A stretch of DNA of 64,000 nucleotides from Bolinopsis microptera (taxonomy: Eukaryota > Ctenophora > Tentaculata > Lobata > Bolinopsidae), in NCBI RefSeq assembly GCF_026151205.1, contig NC_087077.1:7555983-7619982 (forward strand). Direction: 5' to 3'. The position numbers and the translations under genes were made by a program. The notes beneath the pieces are model-generated. The model ran no database searches and was not told the origin of the DNA. It saw only the letters and a program-made list of their open reading frames with translations. Of the stretch, positions 42,651 to 52,826 are shown piece after piece; the stretch's first letter is position 1; each line of letters starts with the position of its first letter.

Positions 42651-44335
42651 GAGATGTGTAGTGAAGTTGGTAGCACATGGTCTTGGTTTCTGGTGATGTC
42701 ATCCATTAATGGTCTTATTGATATTGCATATTTAGCCATGGCTGCTGGGTTGCCTTGGGTTGAACCATCTTCTCCCTTGATGATTTCAAGCTGTCCCTTT
42801 TCATCCACTATGTATAGATCTGTTGAATCTTGATAACAGTTTTGGAGGAAGCAATGAAGAGATGGACACAGTTCTCTTATGTTGTTTAGTGCTACCTTTC
42901 TATTGAGGGAGTTAAAAGCATTCTTGGCATCGATCAACAACACTGCTTCGCAGTCTTCGTCCTCCAAAACTGCTTTCATTCCGTGAATAGCAGCTTCTAT
43001 GCCCGACTCTGTCCCTGAACATGTTTGAAGACTCCCAGCAGCCATTTGGATGTCCAACTTGAGTATTCTTGTGACTGCTTTGGCAACGATTCTTCGAAGG
43101 ACTTCTCCAATTCCTATAGGTCTTATGGCAGGAACTATAGAGCCAGGCTCTTTGTCAAGGGGTATAAGTCTTCCTGCAACAAACTCTTTTAGGTAGCTAG
43201 ATGGAGTTTGTTCTGTGCAGAGCTTTTTAGTCAGATCAGCTACTGTCTGGGCAAGCTTATCTGATTCAGTGCTGTGGAATTTTGAGCATATCATATGCTT
43301 GAAAATATGGGCACTTATCTTTGTTGGACCTCCTGCCCCATCTAGATCTTTTGCCACTTTCTGAATCAGGTCAGCATCAATACTTTCATAAATTACTTGA
43401 TCAGGAAGCTCTGATTTGACCTCTAGCATGACCTCCGGATGTTCAGGGCTAGCTTCTGGGTGCTTTTTCTTAAGCTCATCAATTACTGCTTGTGTAAGAT
43501 TATGTACACCACTGCTAAGTTTTTCTTCATCATTGATGTACTTAAGGGCTTTCTGGACTCGCCCTTGTAGCATCAATCTGCAGAAAGCTTTCTTATGATT
43601 CATGACCCTGTCTTTTTGCTTTTTGTCCCGATGAGCCTGAATTTGATGGCATTGTTTCATAATTGCATCAATTTCACCGTCTTCCCACAACTTAAGCCTT
43701 TCCTTTAGATATTTGGTGTTCTGCTTGGGTTTCGATTTTGGTGTTGGGCGCTGGAGCATCAAAGGCATGAACACATGGACGAGCTTTAAGGAAAGGGGTT
43801 TCCATTTTGTGTTATACGTAAACTCACTGAGAATCCTAGACACCTCCTCAATGTAGTCTTTCCCGGCTCTGCCCCTTGGAACTTCAAATAAATTGCTGCG
43901 CCAAGTTATCATCTCAGTATAGACTTCATCTAGTTTTGCTCCTATCTCCTCTTCCCCTATCATCTTGCCCCATCTTATAGATTCTTGAAGTCTGTGAACA
44001 CATTCTTTGCAATGCCATGGTTCTGTTGACTGGTCCTCAAAAAACTTAAGTTGTTCCTCTTCACTTAGCACACATCGATCATGGAACCATCTGGAACACA
44101 TACCTTCACAACCAATAGCCTTATCCTTCCCCTTAAGGACTTTTGTACACTTCCCACATAACCATTTGCCTTCAGCATTTTCTGATACTGCATCTTGACC
44201 ATTACGGATGTCATTCAAGGTCTGAGAAAGGGTGGGGATAACAACTGTTCTCTCAAGTTCATCTTCAGCTGGTACTGCTATGTCTAGCTTGATATCCCTC
44301 AACAAGAGGTTGTTGTTGCATTCTGATGACATCAA
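42626..44335 (-). pseudogene. N-terminal part of a PHD-finger reverse-transcriptase element (host element)
   Basis: A 569-codon frame starting MMSSECNNN. A PHD-type zinc finger sits at residues 60-112 with C60, C63, C76, C80, H85, C88, C109 and C112. A basic helical region follows, then a reverse transcriptase: AGRLIPLDKEPGS, IRPIGIGEVLRRI, AAGSLQTCSGTESG, VLLIDAKNAFNSLN (first catalytic Asp) and EDGSTQGNPAAMAKYAIS. Translation runs into foreign sequence just before the FADD block, so the second catalytic pair is missing here. The C-terminal pieces at 39466-39915 and 28265-28467 have the order and orientation expected of the same protein. RTs with this wording (IRPIGIGEVLRRI, TQG-P) occur in other animals as I recall; the named clade is uncertain. 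Confidence 0.8.
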
Positions 44336-44447
44336 AGAGATGGGCCAAAGGGGAGGTACGGATAAAGTACCAAACCTTATTGTGTATATTTGGTAAAAAA
44401 ATAAGAAGACCGACTGTGCGACGTGAATGATTCCTTACTGACTGACC

Positions 44448-44735
44448 ATGGATACCACTACAAACACTCCAACTTCTTCTCAACGGACTCTCGGGCTGCC
44501 AGGTAGCGGCACGCCCACCGCTACCGCAGACTCTAAGGGCTACCTGGCAGACCCCCTATACACAGGTACGGTAGATAGGGGCACTCAAACTACCATGAAG
44601 TCATTTAGTCCACAACTCTGCCTTGACCTTGTTGATCAGCTCTCGGAAGATCAAATGACACTTGAACTCGAAAGAACTTGTAATGAGAAGCTCATCAAAG
44701 CTCACCCCTGTACTCCGCATCCATTATCATCATGA
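44448..44735 (+). CDS. Small first ORF of the three-ORF LINE
   Basis: 95 residues starting MDTTTNTPTSSQ. I recognise no family. The first half is rich in Thr/Ser/Gly/Pro and likely disordered; the second half (about 50-85) could form an amphipathic helix (LCLDLVDQLSEDQMTLELER). The stop TGA overlaps the ATG of the next ORF by four bases (ATGA), which suggests the next protein is made by termination and re-initiation. It may instead serve only as a leader ORF setting expression of the downstream frames. Confidence 0.6.
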   Translation: MDTTTNTPTSSQRTLGLPGSGTPTATADSKGYLADPLYTGTVDRGTQTTMKSFSPQLCLDLVDQLSEDQMTLELERTCNEKLIKAHPCTPHPLSS

Positions 44736-46900
44736 AAAAGACCGACAAGAAACTCGACAGGAGATCGGACCTCTTTAATTCCACGTATCGAGGGTGCAAG
44801 TCAGCTGGATCCACCCCTATTTCAAGCCCTGTTTTAAGCCGAAAAGTCACTAGCAGAATACATAATAGGAACACAGAGCCAGATGCAGATCTAACATCTG
44901 ATGGAGACTTTGTAGATGTAGAGAGCAACGAACCAGCATCGATCCCAGGAACGCTACTCTCTAAGTGTCCCTGCTTTGTAGAGTCAAAGAACCCTGCAAT
45001 CTTATGTGTTACTTGTAAGCAGACCTTCCATTCTAACTGTGTTAACCTTGCTGGCCTCACAGCAACTTCTCTAAAGAAGCTCAGCACTTCCTGGAAGTGC
45101 CCGGACTGCTTTATCTTTCCTTACACAAGAAGATTGAAGGAGGAGGAAAAATCCAAAGCGTTAACAGAATTCTTTAGCAATATTTCTAAGATATCAAAGT
45201 GTAATGAGGAACTCAAAGAAAGTACAACAACCATAGAGTTCTTCAACGAGCATATCAAACACCTCATACTCAAGGAGGACAGTTGTTTCAAAGAACACTC
45301 CAAAAGAACAGAACGATTAGTGACTGGAATTGAAGATATCACTGAAGACATAGCTTCTATCAAGGGTGTACTTACGAAAGTAAAGGAGAGTGGCTCAGCT
45401 CTTGAGACAACCAGCAACTCTCTCAAACAGGAGATTGATGGCCTGAAGGACTCTCTCAAAAATATACCTATGACAGAGCAACCTCCGACTAACAGCAGTA
45501 CTTTCGATCATGTTGACAACCTGATGACCCAGATCAAAGTGCAATTGGAAAAGATCAATGATCATGTATGTCCCTCAACGTCCACACAGAACTTTGATGA
45601 AGGTGAACTACGTTACAATGAATCTATCCTTATGACCCCTAACACTACTTCTCCTCACTTTGCTGCATCTCAAATTCCTGAAGGCCCTGCATGTGACCCT
45701 TATCTAACTTATCAGGAAGATATAGTGCCTGTTGAGCTTCACAGCAAACTTATAAAGCTGCTGGAGGACAATAGTGCGGATTTTTCTTCGGTTGGTGGCA
45801 GCAGGGATGTTGTCTACTTTGGTGAACATGGATACTGGTACACAGGAGCCTATCATCAGGCAAAGGAAACTCCACCGGAGATACAAGATCTTTTGGACTG
45901 TGTGCGTCCCTCTCTCCCCAATAGGAAGAGCTGGCTGAACTCTTGCCTTGTTACAAGATATACAGGCAATAGTAGCCATATCCCCCAACACTGCGACAAT
46001 GAGGTTCTTATTGACCCAGAATCGATAATAGTCACTGTGTCCCTTGGTGAAGAACGCACAATAAAGTTCACACATAAGTCGACTGAAAAGTCCTTAAAGC
46101 TCAAAGATGGAAGTGTATACGTGATGTCCAGAATGTCCCAAGAAATCTGGAATCATGGTATTGAACCCCTCGCTAATGAAGAAGATGGCGAGGAATCTGA
46201 AGAGAAAACTTCTGTGAGGTACAGCTTTACCTTTAGGCATATTGCGCCTTTCTACAAAAATAGCACAGTGTTAATTGGAGACTCAAACACTAAGTACATT
46301 AAATTTGGTAAAGATGTTGGAACTCTAGGAAAATGGGTTCCCGGTAAGCGAATGTGGGCTGCTAAAATCGACGATATTCCTGCTCCCAAAGACATAGGCC
46401 CCTTTCGGAACATTGTTATACATACGGGAATCAATGATATTCGAGATGATTCCAACAGACCATCCACTAGAACACTTATTGCTAAGCTTAAGAAGAAATG
46501 TTGTGAAATTCAGCAATTTTATCCTAATAGTAAAGTTCATATTAGTTTACTCTTGCCCACCAAATCACAGTTTGTTAACTCACGTATAGGGGAGTTAAAC
46601 AGTTTAATTGTCGACATGGTTTATAATAGGAAAAACATGTTTATTATAGATAACTCTGTACTAGGTTCTGTTAACGGATGTATGCCCTCTAAGTATGGTA
46701 GATTCTCACGTGATGGCACACCATTGGTCAATGATGTTGTTCATCTCGGGAGAGAAGGCCTGAAAATATTTTGTATGAACATAAAACGGTGTATTGTACA
46801 ACGTGGTGGAAGTCAGTCCACGGAAAGATTTAAAGGTGGAAATGGTGACTATAGGAGTGCCCTAAGTAGGGGTAGTACGGGTGATATCTTACCGATATGA
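44732..46900 (+). CDS. ORF1-type protein: PHD finger, coiled coil, AlkB-like dioxygenase, SGNH hydrolase
   Basis: 722 residues. A PHD-type finger at about 79-126 (C79, C81, C92, C95, H100, C103, C123, C126) could bind chromatin. Helical coiled coil about 135-280. The AlkB-like domain is at about 330-506: LVTRYTGNSSHIPQHCDNE has H420-C-D422, WNHGI has H475, and RYSFTFR has R496 and R502, matching the HxD...H...R(x5)R ligands of AlkB enzymes. An SGNH-hydrolase-like domain covers about 511-690: IGDSN (516-519), GIND (566-569) and DVVHLG with D668/H671. Esterase-type ORF1 domains are known in CR1-like LINEs; AlkB plus esterase in one chain is unusual. Translation is probably coupled to both neighbours by ATGA overlaps. 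The polypeptide is likely to bind element RNA, with the AlkB domain acting on methylated bases (inference). Confidence 0.87.
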   Translation: MKKTDKKLDRRSDLFNSTYRGCKSAGSTPISSPVLSRKVTSRIHNRNTEPDADLTSDGDFVDVESNEPASIPGTLLSKCPCFVESKNPAILCVTCKQTFHSNCVNLAGLTATSLKKLSTSWKCPDCFIFPYTRRLKEEEKSKALTEFFSNISKISKCNEELKESTTTIEFFNEHIKHLILKEDSCFKEHSKRTERLVTGIEDITEDIASIKGVLTKVKESGSALETTSNSLKQEIDGLKDSLKNIPMTEQPPTNSSTFDHVDNLMTQIKVQLEKINDHVCPSTSTQNFDEGELRYNESILMTPNTTSPHFAASQIPEGPACDPYLTYQEDIVPVELHSKLIKLLEDNSADFSSVGGSRDVVYFGEHGYWYTGAYHQAKETPPEIQDLLDCVRPSLPNRKSWLNSCLVTRYTGNSSHIPQHCDNEVLIDPESIIVTVSLGEERTIKFTHKSTEKSLKLKDGSVYVMSRMSQEIWNHGIEPLANEEDGEESEEKTSVRYSFTFRHIAPFYKNSTVLIGDSNTKYIKFGKDVGTLGKWVPGKRMWAAKIDDIPAPKDIGPFRNIVIHTGINDIRDDSNRPSTRTLIAKLKKKCCEIQQFYPNSKVHISLLLPTKSQFVNSRIGELNSLIVDMVYNRKNMFIIDNSVLGSVNGCMPSKYGRFSRDGTPLVNDVVHLGREGLKIFCMNIKRCIVQRGGSQSTERFKGGNGDYRSALSRGSTGDILPI

Positions 46901-49900
46901 CCTCAATAAACTTCAATATTACAAGAGAGAGATGTCCAGGTTGTGATAGCAATGTACTAAGCCATCATAAAATCATAATATGTGAGAGTTGCGATACAAT
47001 ATATCATGCCAAATGTTCTGAACAGAGTTTTAAATTTGATCATGTTAAACAAATGTGGCACTGCAGTCAGTGTTACGCCTTCAAATCCCAAAGGTACAAT
47101 CCTTTTAACTCAATTATTTATGACAAATATGATCCCAACACTGTAGAAAGAGACGAGGATATGGAGACTATTTCAAACATTCTAAAAGACTGTAGGTATT
47201 ATAACATGACAAATTTCAACCGGCTGTCAAAAAACATACTTAACCATAACAAGCCGTTTATATCTATTGTGTTTAACAACATTGATGGGAACGCATCTAA
47301 CTTTGACAGCTTTATTACTGATATGAGTCAATATGATGAGAAATTTGCAGTTATTGCGCTAGCTGAAACAAACATTAATGAGGAAAATAAAGATCTATAC
47401 AAAATTGATGGTTACAGCAGTGAGTACAACTCTAAAACTGATGGGAAAAAGAAAGGTAGTGGCCTTGGTATATATATTGACAATCAGTACCAATACAGCC
47501 GAATCGAAAAGTTATGTAAATGCTCTGACAATCTTGAAACACTTTTCGTTGAGATCACTAACACAGAGGTTCCACAGATTGCTGGTGTTGTTTACAGGCC
47601 CCCTAGTGGTGATATTCAAGATGCACTTGCTGAGCTTGATGTGTTGATGAAATTTCTACCGTCTAATAATGTAGCCTTGACAGGTGACTTCAATGTTGAT
47701 CTTTTGGCCCAGGGACGAAACATAGCTGAATTTGAACAAACTATCTACAGTAACAATTTAATCCCTTTGATATCGATTGCCACCCATGCCAAGCCGGGTT
47801 GCAATGAAAGCTTAATTGATAATATTTTAGTGAACTCTACTGAGCGTGTGTTAGGATCTGGAATTCTTGAATCCAAGATTTCCCATCATAACCCCATCTT
47901 CTGTTTCATATCGTGTAATATTAAAGAGAGTTCAAATACTGCCAAACTTAAACCTAAGTATGATTACTGTGAGTCTAATATAGAAAGTTTCCTTAATGAT
48001 ATTGGAAAGGATATCTACCAATCGAACTTTTCGTATGATGAGGAAGGTTTTGAAAAATTTGTCGAAACTGTCCACGAAAAAATCGAACTGAATTTCAAAG
48101 TGGACTGTACTGCTGGTTTTCAATCAAAACGCAATAGATTGATGAATCCATGGATCACTTCTGCGTTAATTAAATCTGTGTTTACTAAAGGCTTTCACTA
48201 CAAGCGATGGAAGGCTTCGTGTACCAAAATCAACCCATTAGGTGAGGAAACTTTATATCTTAAGTATAAGGAGTATCGTTCTATCTTAAACAAAGCTATA
48301 AAATCTGCGAAAAAAGCCCACTATGGGAAAAAATTTGAACTTGCTAAAGGAAATATTAAAAAAACCTGGGAATTGATCAACGAACTCAGGGGTAAATCTA
48401 AAAAAGATATAAAAGCATCATTCTTAATTGATGGTAGAATTGTAACTGAACGCCGTGAGATTGCCAACGGATTTAACATCTACTTCTCGTCTATTGCTCG
48501 TAATCTTAATTCAAAAGTTCAATCTTCTGTACCATCTCGTACGGTAACTGATGGCAATTTCAATAAAACGAAGTTTAAACAATACCTCAAGGGCAGAGAA
48601 AGAATAGTGAACTCTTTTTTTCTCAGCCCCTGTGACGAGGAAGAGATAAGTAAAATTATTGGTAGCCTTGAAAATGGGAAGGCAAGTGATATCTCTGTTA
48701 AAGTCTTGAAAAAGAGTGTAAATTATCTGTCTGGTCATATCTCTAGATTCTTTAATTGGTTCTTGGACAATGGGGTCTTTCCAAACAAGCTTAAAACGGG
48801 CTCTATTACACCAATTTATAAAAAAGGAGACTCACGATGCCTTGATAACTATCGACCTGTTTCTACATTACCGATATTTGGCAAAATACTTGAAAAAATA
48901 ATTTATAATAGGTTATATAATTACCTCAGTGCTATGAACGTGATTTATGATCGACAATTTGGTTTTAGAAAACAACACTCAACATCTCATGCCGTAAACT
49001 ATTCTGTCAATAAAATACTTAATGAGATTGAACAGAAAAATCATGTAATTGGAATATTTATTGATCTAAGTAAAGCATTTGACACAATTGAGCACGATAA
49101 ACTCCTGCATAAACTTGAACACTATGGAGTAAGAGGTATTGCACTAAAAACTCTTGCTAGCTATCTAACAAACCGTAGCCAAGTAACTTCTTTTCAAACT
49201 GAAAAATCGGACAAGTGTTCAGTTGAGTATGGTGTACCCCAGGGGTCAGTGTTAGGACCTCTACTATTTCTGATTTATATAAATGATATTGTGAGCTCCT
49301 CAAGTTTGGCTGAATTCGTCCTGTTTGCTGATGATACAAATATTTTTGTGATAGGTCGTTCAGCACAGGAAGCTTTTGAAAAAGCTAATCATGTAATGAA
49401 ACAGGTCAGTAACTATATGGAGTCTAACAAGTTACATATAAATGCAGGGAAAAGTTGTTTTATGCATTTTCAGCCAGGTTTGTCAAGAGCAACACAGACC
49501 TGTGCTAGAACACGGCCCTTTAACAGGAATCTAACGATTTCAATAGATGGCAAAAAGCTAGAAAAAGTTCAATGTACAAAATTTCTTGGGGTGATAATAG
49601 ACGAACAGCTATGTTGGGAACCACATCTTAATCATTTATCTTTAAAGCTGAACTCCAGTATTGTATCGATTAAGAGAATTTGCAAATTCATTCCCAAATC
49701 TGAATATTTGAAACTATACAATGCTCTTTTTATGTCACATCTTAGCTATTGTATAAGTTGCTGGGGTGGGATCCCTAAACATAAGCTGAATAAAATCTTT
49801 GCTATTCAAAAACGATGTATACGACTGCTATTTGGTAACATTCCCAATTTTGATCATAAAGAATACTACTTAACCTGTGCACGTTCAAGAACTTATAACG

Positions 49901-50328
49901 AACATATGGCTAAAAAGAACTACTGTCTTGAACACACTAAACCGCTATTCACTGAGCAGAAAATTATGAACCTGGAGAATCTGCACATGTACCATACATT
50001 TATGGAGCTATTCAAAATTCTTAAATTTGATGTCCCCCAGTCGATTAAAGATCTTTTCAAGTTCTGTCCTAGAAATGAAAAACTTCGTCTGATTGTCCCA
50101 TTACTGAGGTTAGATATCTCCCAACAGAACTTTTTGTACACCTCTACGAAAATATGGAATGATCTCATCCCCTATGTATTCGAAATATGTGATGCTAATG
50201 TAGATGGGATAATAATCCCGGGGTCTTCCAAAAATTCAGACTTATCAGCCTCGTCAGGTATTATTAAATCTAACCTTAAAAAGCACTTGCTATCCCTCCA
50301 AAATCGAGGTGACCCTAATATATGGTAA
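46897..50328 (+). CDS. ORF2: PHD finger, APE endonuclease and reverse transcriptase
   Basis: 1143 residues starting at the ATG that overlaps the preceding TGA. The N-terminal PHD finger has C13, C16, C29, C32, H37, C40, C56 and C59. The APE-type endonuclease, about 120-340, shows NNIDGNASN, LAETNIN, YRPPSGD, LTGDFNVDL (near 262-270) and SHHNPIF. The reverse transcriptase, about 600-880, shows NYRPVSTLPIFGK, FGFRKQHST, GIFIDLSKAFDT (first catalytic Asp), GVPQGSVLGPLLFLIYINDI and FADDTNIF (810-817, D812/D813). The C-terminal part holds a Cys/His-containing region. It performs target-primed reverse transcription. A PHD finger at the start of both this and the preceding ORF suggests chromatin-guided targeting. 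No defect was seen. Confidence 0.93.
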   Translation: MTSINFNITRERCPGCDSNVLSHHKIIICESCDTIYHAKCSEQSFKFDHVKQMWHCSQCYAFKSQRYNPFNSIIYDKYDPNTVERDEDMETISNILKDCRYYNMTNFNRLSKNILNHNKPFISIVFNNIDGNASNFDSFITDMSQYDEKFAVIALAETNINEENKDLYKIDGYSSEYNSKTDGKKKGSGLGIYIDNQYQYSRIEKLCKCSDNLETLFVEITNTEVPQIAGVVYRPPSGDIQDALAELDVLMKFLPSNNVALTGDFNVDLLAQGRNIAEFEQTIYSNNLIPLISIATHAKPGCNESLIDNILVNSTERVLGSGILESKISHHNPIFCFISCNIKESSNTAKLKPKYDYCESNIESFLNDIGKDIYQSNFSYDEEGFEKFVETVHEKIELNFKVDCTAGFQSKRNRLMNPWITSALIKSVFTKGFHYKRWKASCTKINPLGEETLYLKYKEYRSILNKAIKSAKKAHYGKKFELAKGNIKKTWELINELRGKSKKDIKASFLIDGRIVTERREIANGFNIYFSSIARNLNSKVQSSVPSRTVTDGNFNKTKFKQYLKGRERIVNSFFLSPCDEEEISKIIGSLENGKASDISVKVLKKSVNYLSGHISRFFNWFLDNGVFPNKLKTGSITPIYKKGDSRCLDNYRPVSTLPIFGKILEKIIYNRLYNYLSAMNVIYDRQFGFRKQHSTSHAVNYSVNKILNEIEQKNHVIGIFIDLSKAFDTIEHDKLLHKLEHYGVRGIALKTLASYLTNRSQVTSFQTEKSDKCSVEYGVPQGSVLGPLLFLIYINDIVSSSSLAEFVLFADDTNIFVIGRSAQEAFEKANHVMKQVSNYMESNKLHINAGKSCFMHFQPGLSRATQTCARTRPFNRNLTISIDGKKLEKVQCTKFLGVIIDEQLCWEPHLNHLSLKLNSSIVSIKRICKFIPKSEYLKLYNALFMSHLSYCISCWGGIPKHKLNKIFAIQKRCIRLLFGNIPNFDHKEYYLTCARSRTYNEHMAKKNYCLEHTKPLFTEQKIMNLENLHMYHTFMELFKILKFDVPQSIKDLFKFCPRNEKLRLIVPLLRLDISQQNFLYTSTKIWNDLIPYVFEICDANVDGIIIPGSSKNSDLSASSGIIKSNLKKHLLSLQNRGDPNIW

Positions 50329-50723
50329 CTAATCTATATTATATCTCAAATTCTACATCTGGTACGGCTCTGCACACATGATATCTCTCTCTGCCATGAA
50401 ACATGGCTAACCTTTCAAACTATGATTTAAAACATAAACCTAAACTAAAACTCAACTGGGCTCTCCTATGTCACCAAACTAGACCAATAAGCAATTTTAG
50501 CTTAGATAATTATATTTTTCTATATTTGTATAATAAGTTTTATATTGACGTAGTGGATGGTTGAGGGGGTTTCAAGCACAGGTCACTCTCAAATCCTAAA
50601 GATAAGCAGTGGCCTTCGGCACTTGAAACCTCTTCAAACCTCCCCTGATTTATTTATTATTGATATTGTTTGATTGTGCCGTAAAAATAAATATTTGTTT
50701 TATTAAATATTTGTTTTATTAAA

Positions 50724-51266
50724 GCTCGAGGCAAAATACGTAAAAGTAACGCGCTTACTGAACATTTTAAACAAGTAGTCATAGAAGACAGTACCGACTT
50801 AACACACGATCTCAACAAATTAACCTCTAATTTTGCGAGGCACGTGTCGGAAGCAAACAAACAACTGGAGCAGCTGAAGGAGAACGTAGTCCGTGCCCAG
50901 ACGCTCGTTAAAGACCTACAACAGCCAGCAGCTCCTGCAGCCCGTGACGTCCCCCTCCTGCCGACTCCTGCCATCCTACCTACATCATCCTCAACAACTC
51001 GCAGTACTAGTAACCTGGAGCCTGAAGGTATCATGCCTTATACACTATATGCAGAAAATTTATTTAAACAGTTTCAAGCTGCGCATTTGGACAACAACAC
51101 AACATATGACCGCAATTTTGGAAATAGGAAAGTTGCCCACTATGGGAACATGCCTTATGAGTATGCTGGAGGCCGCCATGTGGCACGTGAAATCAGCACC
51201 AACACTTATCTGGCGAATATTGTTGATCATTTGAACTCCCTAATTCATGTTCCGAGTCATATTTAA
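50724..51266 (+). pseudogene. ORF1 fragment of a third AlkB-type LINE
   Basis: Open from 50724 (KARGKIRKSNALTEHF). A helical/coiled region (EANKQLEQLKENVVRAQTLV) and a Pro/Ala/Ser linker lead to the start of an AlkB-like domain, RKVAHYGNMPYEYAGGRH, closely resembling AVAYYGDFPYAYNGGFHN of the LINE nested in Copia. It ends at 51264-51266 (PSHI), before the HxD motif, so catalytic residues are missing. No ATG is suitable at the beginning. Its left border coincides with the short-repeat tail of the preceding element. The rest of this element is not found in the window. Confidence 0.7.
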
Positions 51267-52626
51267 GTTATTTTTGAGTTGATGTTACTTTTATAGAGGA
51301 GGTAAAGCTCGTTTTTGGCTAAATGATAATAACAAAATAGGAAATTCGCGATCTAGAGAATACATGAGTTTTAGAGTAACGGATTTTTATAATAAACACT
51401 ATAACGAACCGTTTATAACAAAGTTGCAAAGGCCAGGACGGTTTTCTTAATAATCGATAATGATATATCACGATGCAACGATTTCAATTTGCACAAGTTG
51501 AGGGTGCCTTTATAAGTTATAAGTTCTTTTGATTCAAACACAATCAACAAATTTTTTCCATGCATCCCAAGTATTTTGTGTGACTGAACTTTAGTACATT
51601 AACTAATAGTATTACCTTAAACCTATTTTCCCTTGTTTCACTGGATTTGTCTTGAATCTTTTGGAATCTGAAATCTGAAATTCTGAGTAGCCGATAAATG
51701 AAAAATAATTTCACACGGTAGAGATTGCATGAAATTATTGGGTAATCGTTGCTAATGTTACCTTTATAATGCCTTAGAGTAAAAAATATTCAAATATAAT
51801 GAATCATCTACCATATTAAATGCAAAATTATCTCAATAACGTATTCTAGTCTAGTGTATTGTCTAGAATGGCAACATTAGCGACCAACTTCCACCATCGC
51901 AAGTTTGCAAACACCCTGTCAAGATTGTAATCAGCAGCTTGCTGCAGCCGCTGCACTGGCGCCCCTCGTGAAATACTTTCCGAGATCTTCAGAGGGAACC
52001 CAGAAAAGCAGGAGACAAGCCTCATATGGACACTTCAAGGTTCGTTAATTGAAAGTATCATTATTGTTACTTAATTATAAGCATGTAATTACTGACTTTA
52101 GCTTCCACCAAATATAGAAAATTATAGTAGTAGTTTGTAATATAGTTTTTTGAATCCGACTGGAATTCCAATTGCTTTCACTGGACCCGATCTGAAAAAA
52201 ACTTATTCAACAAGTAGCTGTTCGTTTTAAAAGCAACGACTTTTTGTATTGAACTAATCGAATTGAAATTTAAATAACCTCTAGTTGAAACCTAATGAAA
52301 GCGGCCCTATGGTACTGGGACGTCTGAATGAAGATAAAGAAACGAGCAGGACCCAACCCTGACCTTCAGAAGATCGTGAAGAGAAGAGGGGATATGTGGA
52401 TCTTGTAGTAATGAACTTGGTGCACCAACACTCTGGCCTGTATCAGTAGAGTCTCAGCGCCATTCTTAGACCATGCTGGGTGAATTATCAGTTTGAAATG
52501 GCGATAGAAATTGTCACTTTGAAACATGATACATGCATTGTTGTTTAAACGATATTTTTCAAAACCCATATTTTTATCCCCAAACGTTACCAACAACCTC
52601 ACTTAAATGTCACCCTTTTTCCCCAG
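51267..52626. other. Non-coding stretch with a possible exon near 51920-52040
   Basis: Near 51930-52040 one frame reads AAAAALAPLVKYFPRSSEG then QASYGHFK and meets a weak donor (AAG, GTTCG). This could be an exon of the same broken gene as 52627-52826, but the phases do not fit. The rest is AT-rich with no clear feature. Confidence 0.3.
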
Positions 52627-52826
52627 TCGAATAGACCCTGACACAGGAAAGCTATCAAGATCTATCCACTTCCCCACATGTACGTGGAAGAACGGTACCC
52701 CGACCATGACTCACATCATCGAGCAGTAAGCCAATGTGCATCCTTGGTTACAGCAGGACGAGGAGATTGACTACGAGCAAAGCAGATCTATCGTCTGTGG
52801 AGGACAGAAGAAGCTCGCGACGGACT
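52627..52826 (+). pseudogene. Exon-like segment of an unidentified gene with an in-frame stop
   Basis: A good acceptor (CCCTTTTTCCCCAG) and donor (GACT then GTGAGT) bracket 200 bp. One frame reads IDPDTGKLSRSIHFPTCTWK, NGTPTMTHIIEQ, then a TAA, then HPWLQQDEEIDYEQSRSIVC and GGQKKLATDC. I do not recognise the protein, but the composition and continuity on both sides of the stop look like true coding sequence. Either it is a decayed gene or an insertion/intron boundary was missed. Confidence 0.35.

Larger units (their letters stand above)
44448..50723 (+). mobile_element. Apparently intact three-ORF non-LTR retrotransposon with AlkB-like domain
   Basis: Three long open frames on one strand joined by ATGA overlaps (44732-44735 and 46897-46900). 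The second carries PHD, AlkB-like and SGNH domains, and the third PHD, APE endonuclease and reverse transcriptase. The 3' region after 50328 is about 390 bp and ends in two copies of AAATATTTGTTTTATT (50689-50704 and 50705-50720), a short-repeat tail instead of poly(A). The 5' limit is not defined; some leader probably lies between 44336 and 44447. No stops or frameshifts were seen, so it could be active or recently so. It lies head to head with the host element and abuts another LINE fragment at 50724. Confidence 0.88.
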
